Below the pieces are notes generated by a model. It had not been told where the DNA came from, did no database searches, and saw only the letters and a list, made by a program, of their open reading frames with translations. Below, piece after piece: positions 20,756-27,719 of a DNA stretch of 35,802 nucleotides (its first letter is position 1; the number at the start of each line of letters is the position of its first letter). Where the stretch lies: IMG/VR virus record IMGVR_UViG_3300032893_003184, positions 1 through 35,802 of that record. One strand, 5' to 3'. Made by a program: the position numbers and the translations under genes. The DNA is from a virus.

Positions 20756-21703
20756 ATGGATAAGCAAATTGTCCACGTTGACGCGCTCGACACGCGAATC
20801 AGCGTGGCCTATCAGAACGCGATGTTCATTGCCGACCAGGTGATGCCTATCGTCGGCACGGAAACTCTCTCCAACAAATTCGCTCGGTGGTCCAAACAAG
20901 CGTTCCGAGCGGTGGTCGATACCCTGGATTCGGGAGGCTACCCCAGGGCCTACAACATGTCGATGGAGCCCTATGGCTTCTTCGACGCCAAGGGGCACGG
21001 CGTGGAATCTCCGCTAAAGGATGCTGTACGGAACAACGCGGATAATCCGGCCGAGGTCGACATTCAATACCGCAACTTCGTCCAGGGGCTCATCGCCCTC
21101 GCGCGCGAAGTTGAGGTGATCAGCCTCATCAACTCCACCAACATCACGCAAAACACCACACTGTCGGGTACCAGCCAGTGGTCCAACTCGGCCTCGAACC
21201 CGATTGCCGCTATCCGCGCACAGATCCGTACCATCCAGCAGGCGATTGGCGGCGTTCCTCGCAACCAGTTCCGGCTGCTGCTTCCGGGCCCGGTGTTCGA
21301 TGCGCTGATCGATAACTCCACCGTTCGCGACTACGTCAAGTACACCCAGAATTTGCTGGACGACTCGATTGAACCCAAGGACCTTGCCGCCGCACTTAAG
21401 ATTGGCAAGGTGGTGATCGCTGAGAACGTGGGCTTGACCAGCGCGGAAGGCCAGACCGATGCCATGGCCTTCAACTGGCCCAGCGCTGCGGGCGCTTCCA
21501 TGGCGCTGCTGTATTTCTGCACCGCGGCGCCGGCGCCGCTCACGCCGAATTTCGGCTACATCTTCCGGCCGAAATCCGAGTACTTCCCGTTGCGGACCGT
21601 CCGCGACGAACACTCTCGCAGCACCATTTTCATTTCCGAGGAATATCGCGACACGGTTCTGGTTGAACCGAACGCTGCATTCCTCTGGCTGAATCCCATT
21701 TAG
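20756..21703 (+). CDS. Major capsid protein
   Basis: A 315-residue protein of Mu gpT size and position, following protease/scaffold and decoration genes. Features fit HK97-fold capsids: an N-terminal arm, a long spine-helix region (EVDIQYRNFVQGLIALAREV), NQFRLLLPGPVFDALIDN and an A-domain segment (AALKIGKVVIAENVG), ending with FGYIFRPKSEYFPLRTV. No protease-cleavage delta domain is evident; the scaffold is separate. GAGG at 20748-20751 is the RBS. Confidence 0.86.
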   Translation: MDKQIVHVDALDTRISVAYQNAMFIADQVMPIVGTETLSNKFARWSKQAFRAVVDTLDSGGYPRAYNMSMEPYGFFDAKGHGVESPLKDAVRNNADNPAEVDIQYRNFVQGLIALAREVEVISLINSTNITQNTTLSGTSQWSNSASNPIAAIRAQIRTIQQAIGGVPRNQFRLLLPGPVFDALIDNSTVRDYVKYTQNLLDDSIEPKDLAAALKIGKVVIAENVGLTSAEGQTDAMAFNWPSAAGASMALLYFCTAAPAPLTPNFGYIFRPKSEYFPLRTVRDEHSRSTIFISEEYRDTVLVEPNAAFLWLNPI

Positions 21704-21756
21704 GGATTAGAGATTGGGGGCCAGGGACTGGGCAAAACCCCTGACCCTGGCCCCGA
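21701..21756. repeat. Inverted heptamer array after major capsid gene
   Basis: Eight 7-mers: GGG-type units (TAGGGAT, CAGGGAC) then CCC-type units (GACCCTG). GGGGCCAGGG 21717-21726 and CCCTGGCCCC 21745-21754 are perfect inverted copies with an 18-nt spacer, so a strong hairpin forms 3' of the capsid message. Confidence 0.75.
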
Positions 21757-21780
21757 CCATTTCTCATCCAGGAGACGTCA

Positions 21781-22041
21781 ATGGCAAGAACCAAGCAAGA
21801 TGATGTGACAAAAGCAGGCGAGCAAACCGTCCAGGTGGAGATCCTCCACCCCATCAACCACGACCACAAGGTCTACTCCCGGGGCCTGCATGACCTCGAT
21901 CCGGAACTTGCGGATCTGTTTCTCAGTTTCAAGGACCCGCTCTCGCAGGCGCCGATTGCGCGTTTGCCGGAGACCACGGAAGTGTCGAAGGGAACGGTGA
22001 AGGATGACCCTTCTAAAAAGACAACTGAAAAGAACAACTGA
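21781..22041 (+). CDS. Small head-region hypothetical protein (gp35 position)
   Basis: An 86-residue protein. The first 50 residues include a beta strand and helix (QVEILHPINHDHKVYSRG; ELADLFLSFKD); the C-terminus is charged and disordered (KKTTEKNN). AGGAG at 21770-21774 marks the start. It occupies the place of Mu gp35, but I see no clear match. Possibly a minor head protein. Confidence 0.65.
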   Translation: MARTKQDDVTKAGEQTVQVEILHPINHDHKVYSRGLHDLDPELADLFLSFKDPLSQAPIARLPETTEVSKGTVKDDPSKKTTEKNN

Positions 22042-22048
22042 GCAAGTT

Positions 22049-22076
22049 GAGCGCTGAAGACTGAGCGTGGAGTTCC
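22049..22076 (+). repeat. Heptamer array before DUF1320 gene
   Basis: Four 7-mers (GAAGACT, GAGCGTG and variants) end one base before the ATG at 22078; the last units supply GGAG. Confidence 0.6.
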
Positions 22077-22077
22077 T

Positions 22078-22536
22078 ATGTCCTACTGCACCATCGAACA
22101 AGTCGTGAGCGAATTCCCCCGGTTCGAACGGAATTTAGCCGGGGGAATTCAGGATGACGATATCCAGATGTGGATCGACACGGCGTCCGCTCGGATTAAC
22201 GCCGCACTGATCCAACGCGGGATCGCGCCGGCGTCGCTTGATCTCTCGACCGACCAGGCGAACTGGCTGCAATCCCTGAACACGGACTACGCGGTGGGGC
22301 GCATGGGGCTCGTACTGCAAGCGCAGATCACGCTGCAGCCCGGCGAGGTCTCGCTGGCCGGGCAGCGGCTGAAGCAGTTTGATGCCGTGCTGAATGACGT
22401 CCGCGCCGGCCGCTACGACGCGTTTTTCGGTGTGCGGTCGCGCCTGTGGGGTTCGGTCGGAGGCGCTGAGACGGAGCGTTCGACACCGGCCCAGCGTGAC
22501 GAGAATCGCGCTTTCGGGCGCAACCAAGAGTTTTGA
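22078..22536 (+). CDS. Head-tail connector (Mu gp36-like, DUF1320)
   Basis: A 152-residue protein with the DUF1320 pattern: MSYCTIEQVVSEFP, then IQMWIDTASARINAAL and a final helical region (RLKQFDAVLNDVRAGRYD). Mu gp36-type proteins are head-completion adaptors near the portal vertex. Order with the next gene matches Mu. Confidence 0.82.
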   Translation: MSYCTIEQVVSEFPRFERNLAGGIQDDDIQMWIDTASARINAALIQRGIAPASLDLSTDQANWLQSLNTDYAVGRMGLVLQAQITLQPGEVSLAGQRLKQFDAVLNDVRAGRYDAFFGVRSRLWGSVGGAETERSTPAQRDENRAFGRNQEF

Positions 22537-22547
22537 AAGGAAAGGAG

Positions 22548-22610
22548 GGCAGACGGCAGACGGTAGACGGCACAGGAAGGTGAGGCCGTTTACCGCGTGC
22601 TGTCTACCAC
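22548..22610. repeat. Inverted heptamer array abutting ATG 22611
   Basis: Nine 7-mers (GGCAGAC, GGTAGAC and variants, then inverted forms such as CTACCAC) run exactly to the ATG. GGTAGACGGCAC 22562-22573 pairs with GTGCTGTCTACC 22597-22608 at 11 of 12 positions. The hairpin lies where the RBS would be. Confidence 0.72.
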
Positions 22611-23267
22611 ATGCTGGATTTCAAGTTTGGGTTGCAGTGGCAATACGGAGAAAAGAAGGGCAGCTTCACGCTGATCCATCGTCCCTTCCTGGAGGCCCTG
22701 CGCGACTGGTCGCCGGCATTTGTGATGGTTGCGGAGGACGTGCTGGAGCCCTACGTGAAACAAGCTTTCCAGACCGAAGGCGCCAGCGAGGGAACCAACT
22801 GGAAAGAACTGGCTCCTTCGACGGTGAAGCGGCGCGGATCGGCGCATCCGATTTTGCATGTTAGCGGACGCCTGGAAGAATCCTTCGAAAAAGGTGGCTC
22901 GGACCACATTGAGGACATCGGGCCGAAGACGCTGACGTGGGGGTCGCGCGTCGGCTATGCGCTCTTTCAGCAGTTCGGCACAGGCGGCCGGGTGAATTTC
23001 CGGGCGGCCGGCGCACGCAAGGTGATTGCCGCGACAACCAAGGCGGCAAGGCAGTATGCCGAGTCGCAAGGCCTCACGAACGGCCTGGTGCCCCGCCCGA
23101 TGCTGGTGTGGTCGAAAATGCTCTCCAACGAAATTACCAGCCGCATGCTGGGCTACGGAGCGCTGATCGCGCGGCGCGTGGGATACAAGATCCTGGGACG
23201 GCCGGGCGAGGGTCCGGTTTCACCGATTGAAGCGCGGCAAGTGGGAATGCAGATGTTGAAGGCGTAA
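22611..23267 (+). CDS. Virion morphogenesis / tail completion protein (Mu gpG-like)
   Basis: A 218-residue protein with the hallmark of phage virion-morphogenesis (tail completion) proteins: TNWKELAPSTVKRRG, then PILHVSGRLEESF and GYALFQQFGTGG. The C-terminal ~90 residues are helical and basic. It probably joins head and tail. ATG 22611 is the only usable start in frame, yet no RBS lies next to it; AAAGGAGG is about 65 bases upstream, across a hairpin-forming heptamer array, which suggests structure-dependent initiation. Confidence 0.8.
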   Translation: MLDFKFGLQWQYGEKKGSFTLIHRPFLEALRDWSPAFVMVAEDVLEPYVKQAFQTEGASEGTNWKELAPSTVKRRGSAHPILHVSGRLEESFEKGGSDHIEDIGPKTLTWGSRVGYALFQQFGTGGRVNFRAAGARKVIAATTKAARQYAESQGLTNGLVPRPMLVWSKMLSNEITSRMLGYGALIARRVGYKILGRPGEGPVSPIEARQVGMQMLKA

Positions 23268-23272
23268 CGGCA

Positions 23273-23827
23273 ATGCCCTGGCAAAGCAAATATCGCGCAA
23301 GGTTCGTGAAGCCGCTGGTGGCGCAGGTGATGGCTATCATCCGCCGCGACATTGCCGCTGCGCTGGCGGATGTGAATCCGGCCGCGAAGTATCCGGCCTT
23401 TGCCCAGTACGACCTGAGCCTGCTTCCGGTGATCAATTTCCCGGCCATTCTGCTGCTGCCGCAGTCGGTGGAGTTTGACAAAGACGCGCAGGAGACGCGC
23501 CATTATTCCGTGCGCCTTTACTGCTCGCTGGCGGTGAGGCATCAGGACCCCAACCAGGTAGCGGGGATCCTGGAGGATTACATCGCGGCCGTGGACGAGG
23601 TCCTGAATTCCGCCTGGGAACTGACGCCGGGCGATTTCTACCGCACGGACTTGGAGCTGCCTTCGCCGCCCTGGCCGGCGGGCGCGCTCTCGCCAGGCTT
23701 GCAGGCGGGCTCGCTGATGTTTCTGTTTTCGGAGGGACATGCGTACGACGAGATGCGGCGCGTGTCACAAGGACTTTTTGCCAAGACGGCAACCTGCTCG
23801 ATTCTCTGCGAGCTGGAGGAAACCTAA
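23273..23827 (+). CDS. Minor tail / tail-terminator-like protein
   Basis: A 184-residue alpha/beta protein: a helical N-terminus (KPLVAQVMAIIRRDIAAALA), NFPAILLLPQSVEF, RHYSVRLYCSLAVRH and a final beta strand. Size and position between the tail-completion and tail-tube genes are those of tail terminators (gpU-like) or DUF1834/gp37-type proteins. The call rests mainly on synteny. Confidence 0.65.
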   Translation: MPWQSKYRARFVKPLVAQVMAIIRRDIAAALADVNPAAKYPAFAQYDLSLLPVINFPAILLLPQSVEFDKDAQETRHYSVRLYCSLAVRHQDPNQVAGILEDYIAAVDEVLNSAWELTPGDFYRTDLELPSPPWPAGALSPGLQAGSLMFLFSEGHAYDEMRRVSQGLFAKTATCSILCELEET

Positions 23828-23830
23828 TAA

Positions 23831-23845
23831 GGCCGAGACTCGGCC
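23831..23845. other. Perfect GC palindrome
   Basis: GGCCGAG-A-CTCGGCC lies between the tail-terminator stop and the AAGGAG RBS of the tail-tube gene. Likely a small RNA hairpin; no T-run. Confidence 0.5.
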
Positions 23846-23860
23846 GGAAGGAGTTTGACG

Positions 23861-24661
23861 ATGTCAAGCATAGTAGATGCAGCGTATATCCACCAGGGGC
23901 CGGGCAAGGTATTTATCGACGTGGCCGTTCCGTTGAGCGGCAGCCGGCTGATCATCGATTCCAATGGCGACCCACTGCCGGCGGCGAACTTTACTGCGTG
24001 GGCGGCCACGACGGCCTACAACATCGGTGACCAGCGGTTAGACTCAAATGGAAACGTTCAGCAGATCGTGGACCGCACAGGGGACTACAAAAGCGGCGCG
24101 GAAGCGCCAGCTTGGTCCACCAACTACGGCGCCCTGACAGTGGATAATCATGTGACCTGGAAGTGCGTTGGCGCGCCCACCGGGGGTACCTTCATGGGCG
24201 CTTCCGAAGGCGCCAAGACGCTCACTCTGGGGCCCAAGATCGAAGAGCTCACGGCGGATGAAGAGTTAGGCCCTATCGACGCGCGCGGGACTGCCGAAGC
24301 GCACGAGATCGACGCCGTGCTTAAAGAGTCTGATTTTGCGAAACTCAAGCTCGCCTTCACCACGGCCGTCTTTGCAACCGGGACAGATCCCAATCTGCCA
24401 GCAGGCGCTCAGAATTACGAAGAGCTCAGTTTTGGCGGGGTCAGCAACATCCCCAACCACAGTATTGCGGTGATTTCGCCTTCTCGCACGGCAACCGGAA
24501 AATTCGTGATTGCGCAGCTCTATAAAGCCTACCAGTCCCAGGCCATCAAGCTTGCGATCCAGCATGGGAAGGAAACCACCTACTCCGTGAAGTTCAAGGG
24601 CCTGACCATCTCCGACCGGCCGGTGGGCGACAAGGTTGGGAAGATCTACCGGCAAGTGTAA
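23861..24661 (+). CDS. Major tail tube protein with inserted binding domain
   Basis: I use ATG 23861 (AAGGAG 23848-23853) rather than a TTG two codons earlier, giving 266 residues. The N-terminus and the C-terminal half (TLGPKIEELTADEELGPID; YSVKFKGLTISDRP) fit siphovirus tail-tube proteins. Residues 47-104 are an insert rich in Trp and Gly (AWAATTAYNIGDQ; GAEAPAWSTNYG; DNHVTWKCVG). It resembles chitin-binding/fibronectin-like decoration modules and recurs in the protein at 29125-31044. No sheath gene precedes it, supporting a non-contractile tail. Confidence 0.8.
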   Translation: MSSIVDAAYIHQGPGKVFIDVAVPLSGSRLIIDSNGDPLPAANFTAWAATTAYNIGDQRLDSNGNVQQIVDRTGDYKSGAEAPAWSTNYGALTVDNHVTWKCVGAPTGGTFMGASEGAKTLTLGPKIEELTADEELGPIDARGTAEAHEIDAVLKESDFAKLKLAFTTAVFATGTDPNLPAGAQNYEELSFGGVSNIPNHSIAVISPSRTATGKFVIAQLYKAYQSQAIKLAIQHGKETTYSVKFKGLTISDRPVGDKVGKIYRQV

Positions 24662-24663
24662 AG

Positions 24664-24720
24664 GCAGGGGCTGGGGGATGGCGAAACCCCTAGCCGCCTG
24701 CTCCGCGCAAGCGCTAGGGG
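24664..24720. repeat. Heptamer array with inverted arms after tail-tube gene
   Basis: Units GCAGGGG and CTGGGGG followed by inverted AACCCCT. CCCCTAGC 24687-24694 pairs with GCTAGGGG 24713-24720. Confidence 0.62.
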
Positions 24721-24759
24721 CCACAGCGGCCCACAGAATTGATTTTAAGCGAGGGTCTG

Positions 24760-25242
24760 ATGAGCCAGATGCCACTAAAAAGAATCGAAGATTTTCTGTT
24801 GCCCGAAGCCGAGGAACTGGTACTTCCCTCCGGCCTCGTGGTTACTTTGCGGCCGCCCAACTCATTGGAGTTCTATGCGGCGATGGGTTGGCTGCCGGGA
24901 CGAATTGCCAACGCGATCCGCGGGGAGCACCCGGCGGTTCTGCCTGCCGAGCAGGCCGTCGAAAAGACTTACAAGCTAATCACTCTGGTGGTGGTTTCGC
25001 CGAAGTTCTCACTGACGCCGGCGGAAGGCGAATTCCATCCCCGGCGTCTTCGCGATGCGGATCGTAAAGCCATCGATGATTGGGCTGCGAAATGGCTGAA
25101 TCTCGGAGGTGGCGGCGACGACCTAAAATCCTTTCGCAACCGAGCATCCAGACCAGTTTCTGACGCTGGCAAGAGTGGCGGAGACGTTTCACCTGCGCCC
25201 CAGCGAGATCCTGCGCGGAAGTCCCCAAGACTGGGAGATTGA
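24760..25242 (+). CDS. Tail assembly chaperone, short form (G-like)
   Basis: From ATG 24760 (GAGGG four bases upstream) the protein has 160 residues. Residues 1-125 look genuine: PLKRIEDFLLPEAEEL, VVTLRPPNSLEFYAAMGWLP, VEKTYKLITLVVVSPKFS, DDWAAKWLN. After about residue 125 the sequence turns into Arg/Ser/Pro-rich text while the +1 frame becomes protein-like, so the short form probably carries an uninformative tail and the functional long form arises by frameshifting. It sits directly before the tape measure gene, as tail chaperones do. Confidence 0.75.
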   Translation: MSQMPLKRIEDFLLPEAEELVLPSGLVVTLRPPNSLEFYAAMGWLPGRIANAIRGEHPAVLPAEQAVEKTYKLITLVVVSPKFSLTPAEGEFHPRRLRDADRKAIDDWAAKWLNLGGGGDDLKSFRNRASRPVSDAGKSGGDVSPAPQRDPARKSPRLGD

Positions 25243-25324
25243 CCTGGCGGCGGCGGTGGTTCTCTGGCGCTGCGGCGAAACAAGCGAAGAACCTGCCGAG
25301 GACGTAAGAAACATCTACTGGTAG
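25136..25324 (+). CDS. Tail chaperone frameshift extension (T-like)
   Basis: This +1 frame, open from 25127, encodes 62 residues: EHPDQFLTLARVAETFHLRP, then SEILRGSPQDWEID and LAAAVVLWRCGE, ending VRNIYW. It has no ATG and no RBS, but reads as a typical second tail-chaperone domain. At 25129-25137 (TCC TTT CGC) a tRNA-Phe could slip from TTT to TTC, joining 125 residues upstream to this segment (187 in all). Such G/GT frameshift fusions are conserved in long-tailed phages. Confidence 0.7.
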   Translation, partial: ATEHPDQFLTLARVAETFHLRPSEILRGSPQDWEIDLAAAVVLWRCGETSEEPAEDVRNIYW

Positions 25325-25350
25325 CTTCGATCTTCCGGGAAGGATAGCAG

Positions 25351-27276
25351 GTGGGCATTAGTAGCACAATTTCGCTGCTGTTTGAGATCAACGCGGACCC
25401 CTCGCACGCGACGGCGGCGCTGCAACTATTCGAAGATGAAGTCACTAACAAGCTTGCCAACAGCCTGGGCGTTTCCACCAATCAACTGACGCAGTACGGG
25501 CAGGCCGGAGCGGCCGCCGTGAAGGATGTGGCGGCGCTCGCCGCTGGCGCCGGAGCGTTGGGTACGGTGCTGCTTGCCGATGCTGACCACGCGGCGCATT
25601 TTGCGGAGGCGATCGGCCACGTCGCGGAGAAATCCGGTGCAACCACGGAACAGGTGAGCACCGTGCACTTTGCCGCTCAACAGCTTGGTGTCAGTTCTGA
25701 AGCCACTGACAAAGCTCTGCAGTTCCTCGCCCGAAACCTGGGGCAGATCGCGGAAGGTGGCGGGCCTAAGGCCGCTGCGGCTTTCGCGGACCTGGGAATC
25801 AATATCTACGACGCCCAGGGTAAAGTTCGGTCCGTCAGCGACCTGCTGCCGCAGGTAGTACAAAAGCTCGGAAATATGGAGGCCGGCAGCCGCCGCACTG
25901 CTGATGCCGTCGCGATTTTCGGACGTGGCGGAGCGGAGGTTATCCCGATTTTGTCGCAGTTCCGCAATGGGATGGACGGCGTCACCCAGCGAGCGCGGGA
26001 ACTGGGGCAGGTTGTCGGTGAAAGCGATGTGCGGGCGGCTCAGCAGTTCCTGATTGCTCAGCGCACCCTGACCGCCGAATTAAATTCCTTCGCGCTGGTT
26101 ATAGGGCGCGCGGTTGTGCCGGCACTTTCCCAGATGATTGCGCTGATTACGGTGAAGTTGCAGGAGTCACTCGTTCACAACGTGCTGCAAACGATGCGCG
26201 ACCTGGCGGCGGGCCTGGTGAACACTGCCCTGAATGTCGTCACGCTGGGAGGCGCGTTCGGCCTATTCGAAGACAAGATCAATTCCTTTACCTTGAAAAT
26301 CGCCGGTGGCAAGGCTGAAGTGCAGAAGATGTCAGACGAGCTGGTGAAGTTCGACAGCATGACGCGCGCGGCCGCCAAATCCGCCCAGGATCAGGATGTA
26401 GCAGAAAACGGGAAAACGAAGGCGCTGACTACTTCGACGGCGGCCACGCACCAGGCCACGACCGCGCAGCAGGCCTATAACGTGGCTGTTACAGCGGTGC
26501 ACCCGCTGTTGCGGACCGTCACCATCGACCTCTCGGATTTGGCGCTAGCGGAAGGGAGAGCGCTTTTGCCACTACAGCAGATGGATGCTGAGTGGCGCAA
26601 GTTGGCTCCTGTGACGATTCCGCAGGCGACTAAGGCGCTCGACAAGCAAACAGCCAGTCTCCGGTTGCAGCGGCAGGAGTGGAAATCATATTCGGCGCAG
26701 GTACGGACGGCGCTTTCCGAAGTTATGGGATCGTTGACTGGTTGGGGCGGCGTCGCTGGACGTGTTTTCGACCAGATCTATAACCAGATCGCGCGCCAGA
26801 TTGAAATAGAGCAAGAGGAGGCTGTTTCCCATGCGGCCACCGAGGCGTCGAAGACCTCATCAAGCCTTGACGCCATAAAGCAGCTCGCTCCGGTCAAGGC
26901 CGCAATGTACTTTGCTGAGGGGATGGGGGCGTGGCCAGATGCCGCGGCAATGGCTCACAAGTTCGCCGCCGCAGCCGGATGGGGAGCGCTAGCCGCCGTG
27001 CAGGTTGCGTCGATGGCGGGAGCCTTTCAGGGCGGCAGCGGAAGCAGCAAGTCTTCCGGCACCTCGCTTTCGTCTTCATCAACGTCCAGCTCATCCAGTA
27101 CCAGCACGTCAAGCACCAGCGAGCCCTCAAAATCCATGACCGTCGTGCTGAATGGCGACACGTATAGCCGCAGCCAGGTACGGCAGTTGATTGACAGCAT
27201 CAACCAGGAAACCTCACAGGGCGGCAAAGTGCTCGTCGCTACCTATACAACGCAGCGCTCCCGGAGTCGCAACTAA
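25351..27276 (+). CDS. Tail tape measure protein
   Basis: A 641-residue protein from GTG 25351 (GGGAAGGA upstream), the longest in the tail block after the chaperones. It has tape-measure character: long helical stretches, alanine/glycine-rich hydrophobic segments (AALAAGAGALGTVLLADA; FALVIGRAVVPALSQMIALI), coiled coils and a serine-only linker near residues 565-600. A short folded end follows (KSMTVVLNGDTYSRSQVRQL). It sets tail length; from its size the tail would be roughly 90-100 nm by the usual 1.5 angstrom per residue rule. Confidence 0.86.
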   Translation: MGISSTISLLFEINADPSHATAALQLFEDEVTNKLANSLGVSTNQLTQYGQAGAAAVKDVAALAAGAGALGTVLLADADHAAHFAEAIGHVAEKSGATTEQVSTVHFAAQQLGVSSEATDKALQFLARNLGQIAEGGGPKAAAAFADLGINIYDAQGKVRSVSDLLPQVVQKLGNMEAGSRRTADAVAIFGRGGAEVIPILSQFRNGMDGVTQRARELGQVVGESDVRAAQQFLIAQRTLTAELNSFALVIGRAVVPALSQMIALITVKLQESLVHNVLQTMRDLAAGLVNTALNVVTLGGAFGLFEDKINSFTLKIAGGKAEVQKMSDELVKFDSMTRAAAKSAQDQDVAENGKTKALTTSTAATHQATTAQQAYNVAVTAVHPLLRTVTIDLSDLALAEGRALLPLQQMDAEWRKLAPVTIPQATKALDKQTASLRLQRQEWKSYSAQVRTALSEVMGSLTGWGGVAGRVFDQIYNQIARQIEIEQEEAVSHAATEASKTSSSLDAIKQLAPVKAAMYFAEGMGAWPDAAAMAHKFAAAAGWGALAAVQVASMAGAFQGGSGSSKSSGTSLSSSSTSSSSSTSTSSTSEPSKSMTVVLNGDTYSRSQVRQLIDSINQETSQGGKVLVATYTTQRSRSRN

Positions 27277-27719
27277 TGGCGGGCATTCTGCCGATGATCG
27301 TCTATCCGTCCAGCCTGGTCGAGAGCGACGCTGGCAACCAGAAGCGCCTGACCTTCCAGCATCCCCCCAAGAACCTGGACGAATATGTGCCGGAAGTAAC
27401 CCGGCACGACCACGTTTCAACGGCAGGGGTCTCGCAGACGCTGCTCGAACGCATCGACTACTACCTGACTTTTCAGGTTCCATGGATCGATGACGACGAC
27501 AACTTCGATGGGGACGGGTTGAACGATTTGGGACGCTGGTGGCAGTTCCTGCAGTTCGCCATGACCGGGCAGCCATTTGATTTCTACATCGACGCCGATG
27601 ACCAGAACAACTTTAAGACCTACCAGCTCTGGGCACCCACGCAGCCGATTCCCAAGCACGTTTCGCCCTACCGGCACAGTCTGGATACGCTGACTTTCAG
27701 GGAAGTGGTGACCGGATGA
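27276..27719 (+). CDS. Distal tail-region protein
   Basis: A 147-residue beta-rich protein (PMIVYPSSLVESDAGNQKRL; RIDYYLTFQVPWIDDDDNFD; SLDTLTFREVVTG) whose ATG overlaps the tape-measure stop. In siphoviruses the gene after the tape measure encodes the distal tail protein or a tip component; identity is inferred from position only. An acidic DDDDNFDGDG loop could bind a metal ion. It overlaps the next gene by four bases. Confidence 0.66.
   Translation: MAGILPMIVYPSSLVESDAGNQKRLTFQHPPKNLDEYVPEVTRHDHVSTAGVSQTLLERIDYYLTFQVPWIDDDDNFDGDGLNDLGRWWQFLQFAMTGQPFDFYIDADDQNNFKTYQLWAPTQPIPKHVSPYRHSLDTLTFREVVTG

Noticed and set aside
24760-25324. Two separate tail chaperone genes
   Set aside because: The second frame has no ATG or RBS and starts protein-like sequence exactly where the first loses it, so frameshifting is preferred; a sequencing error remains possible.
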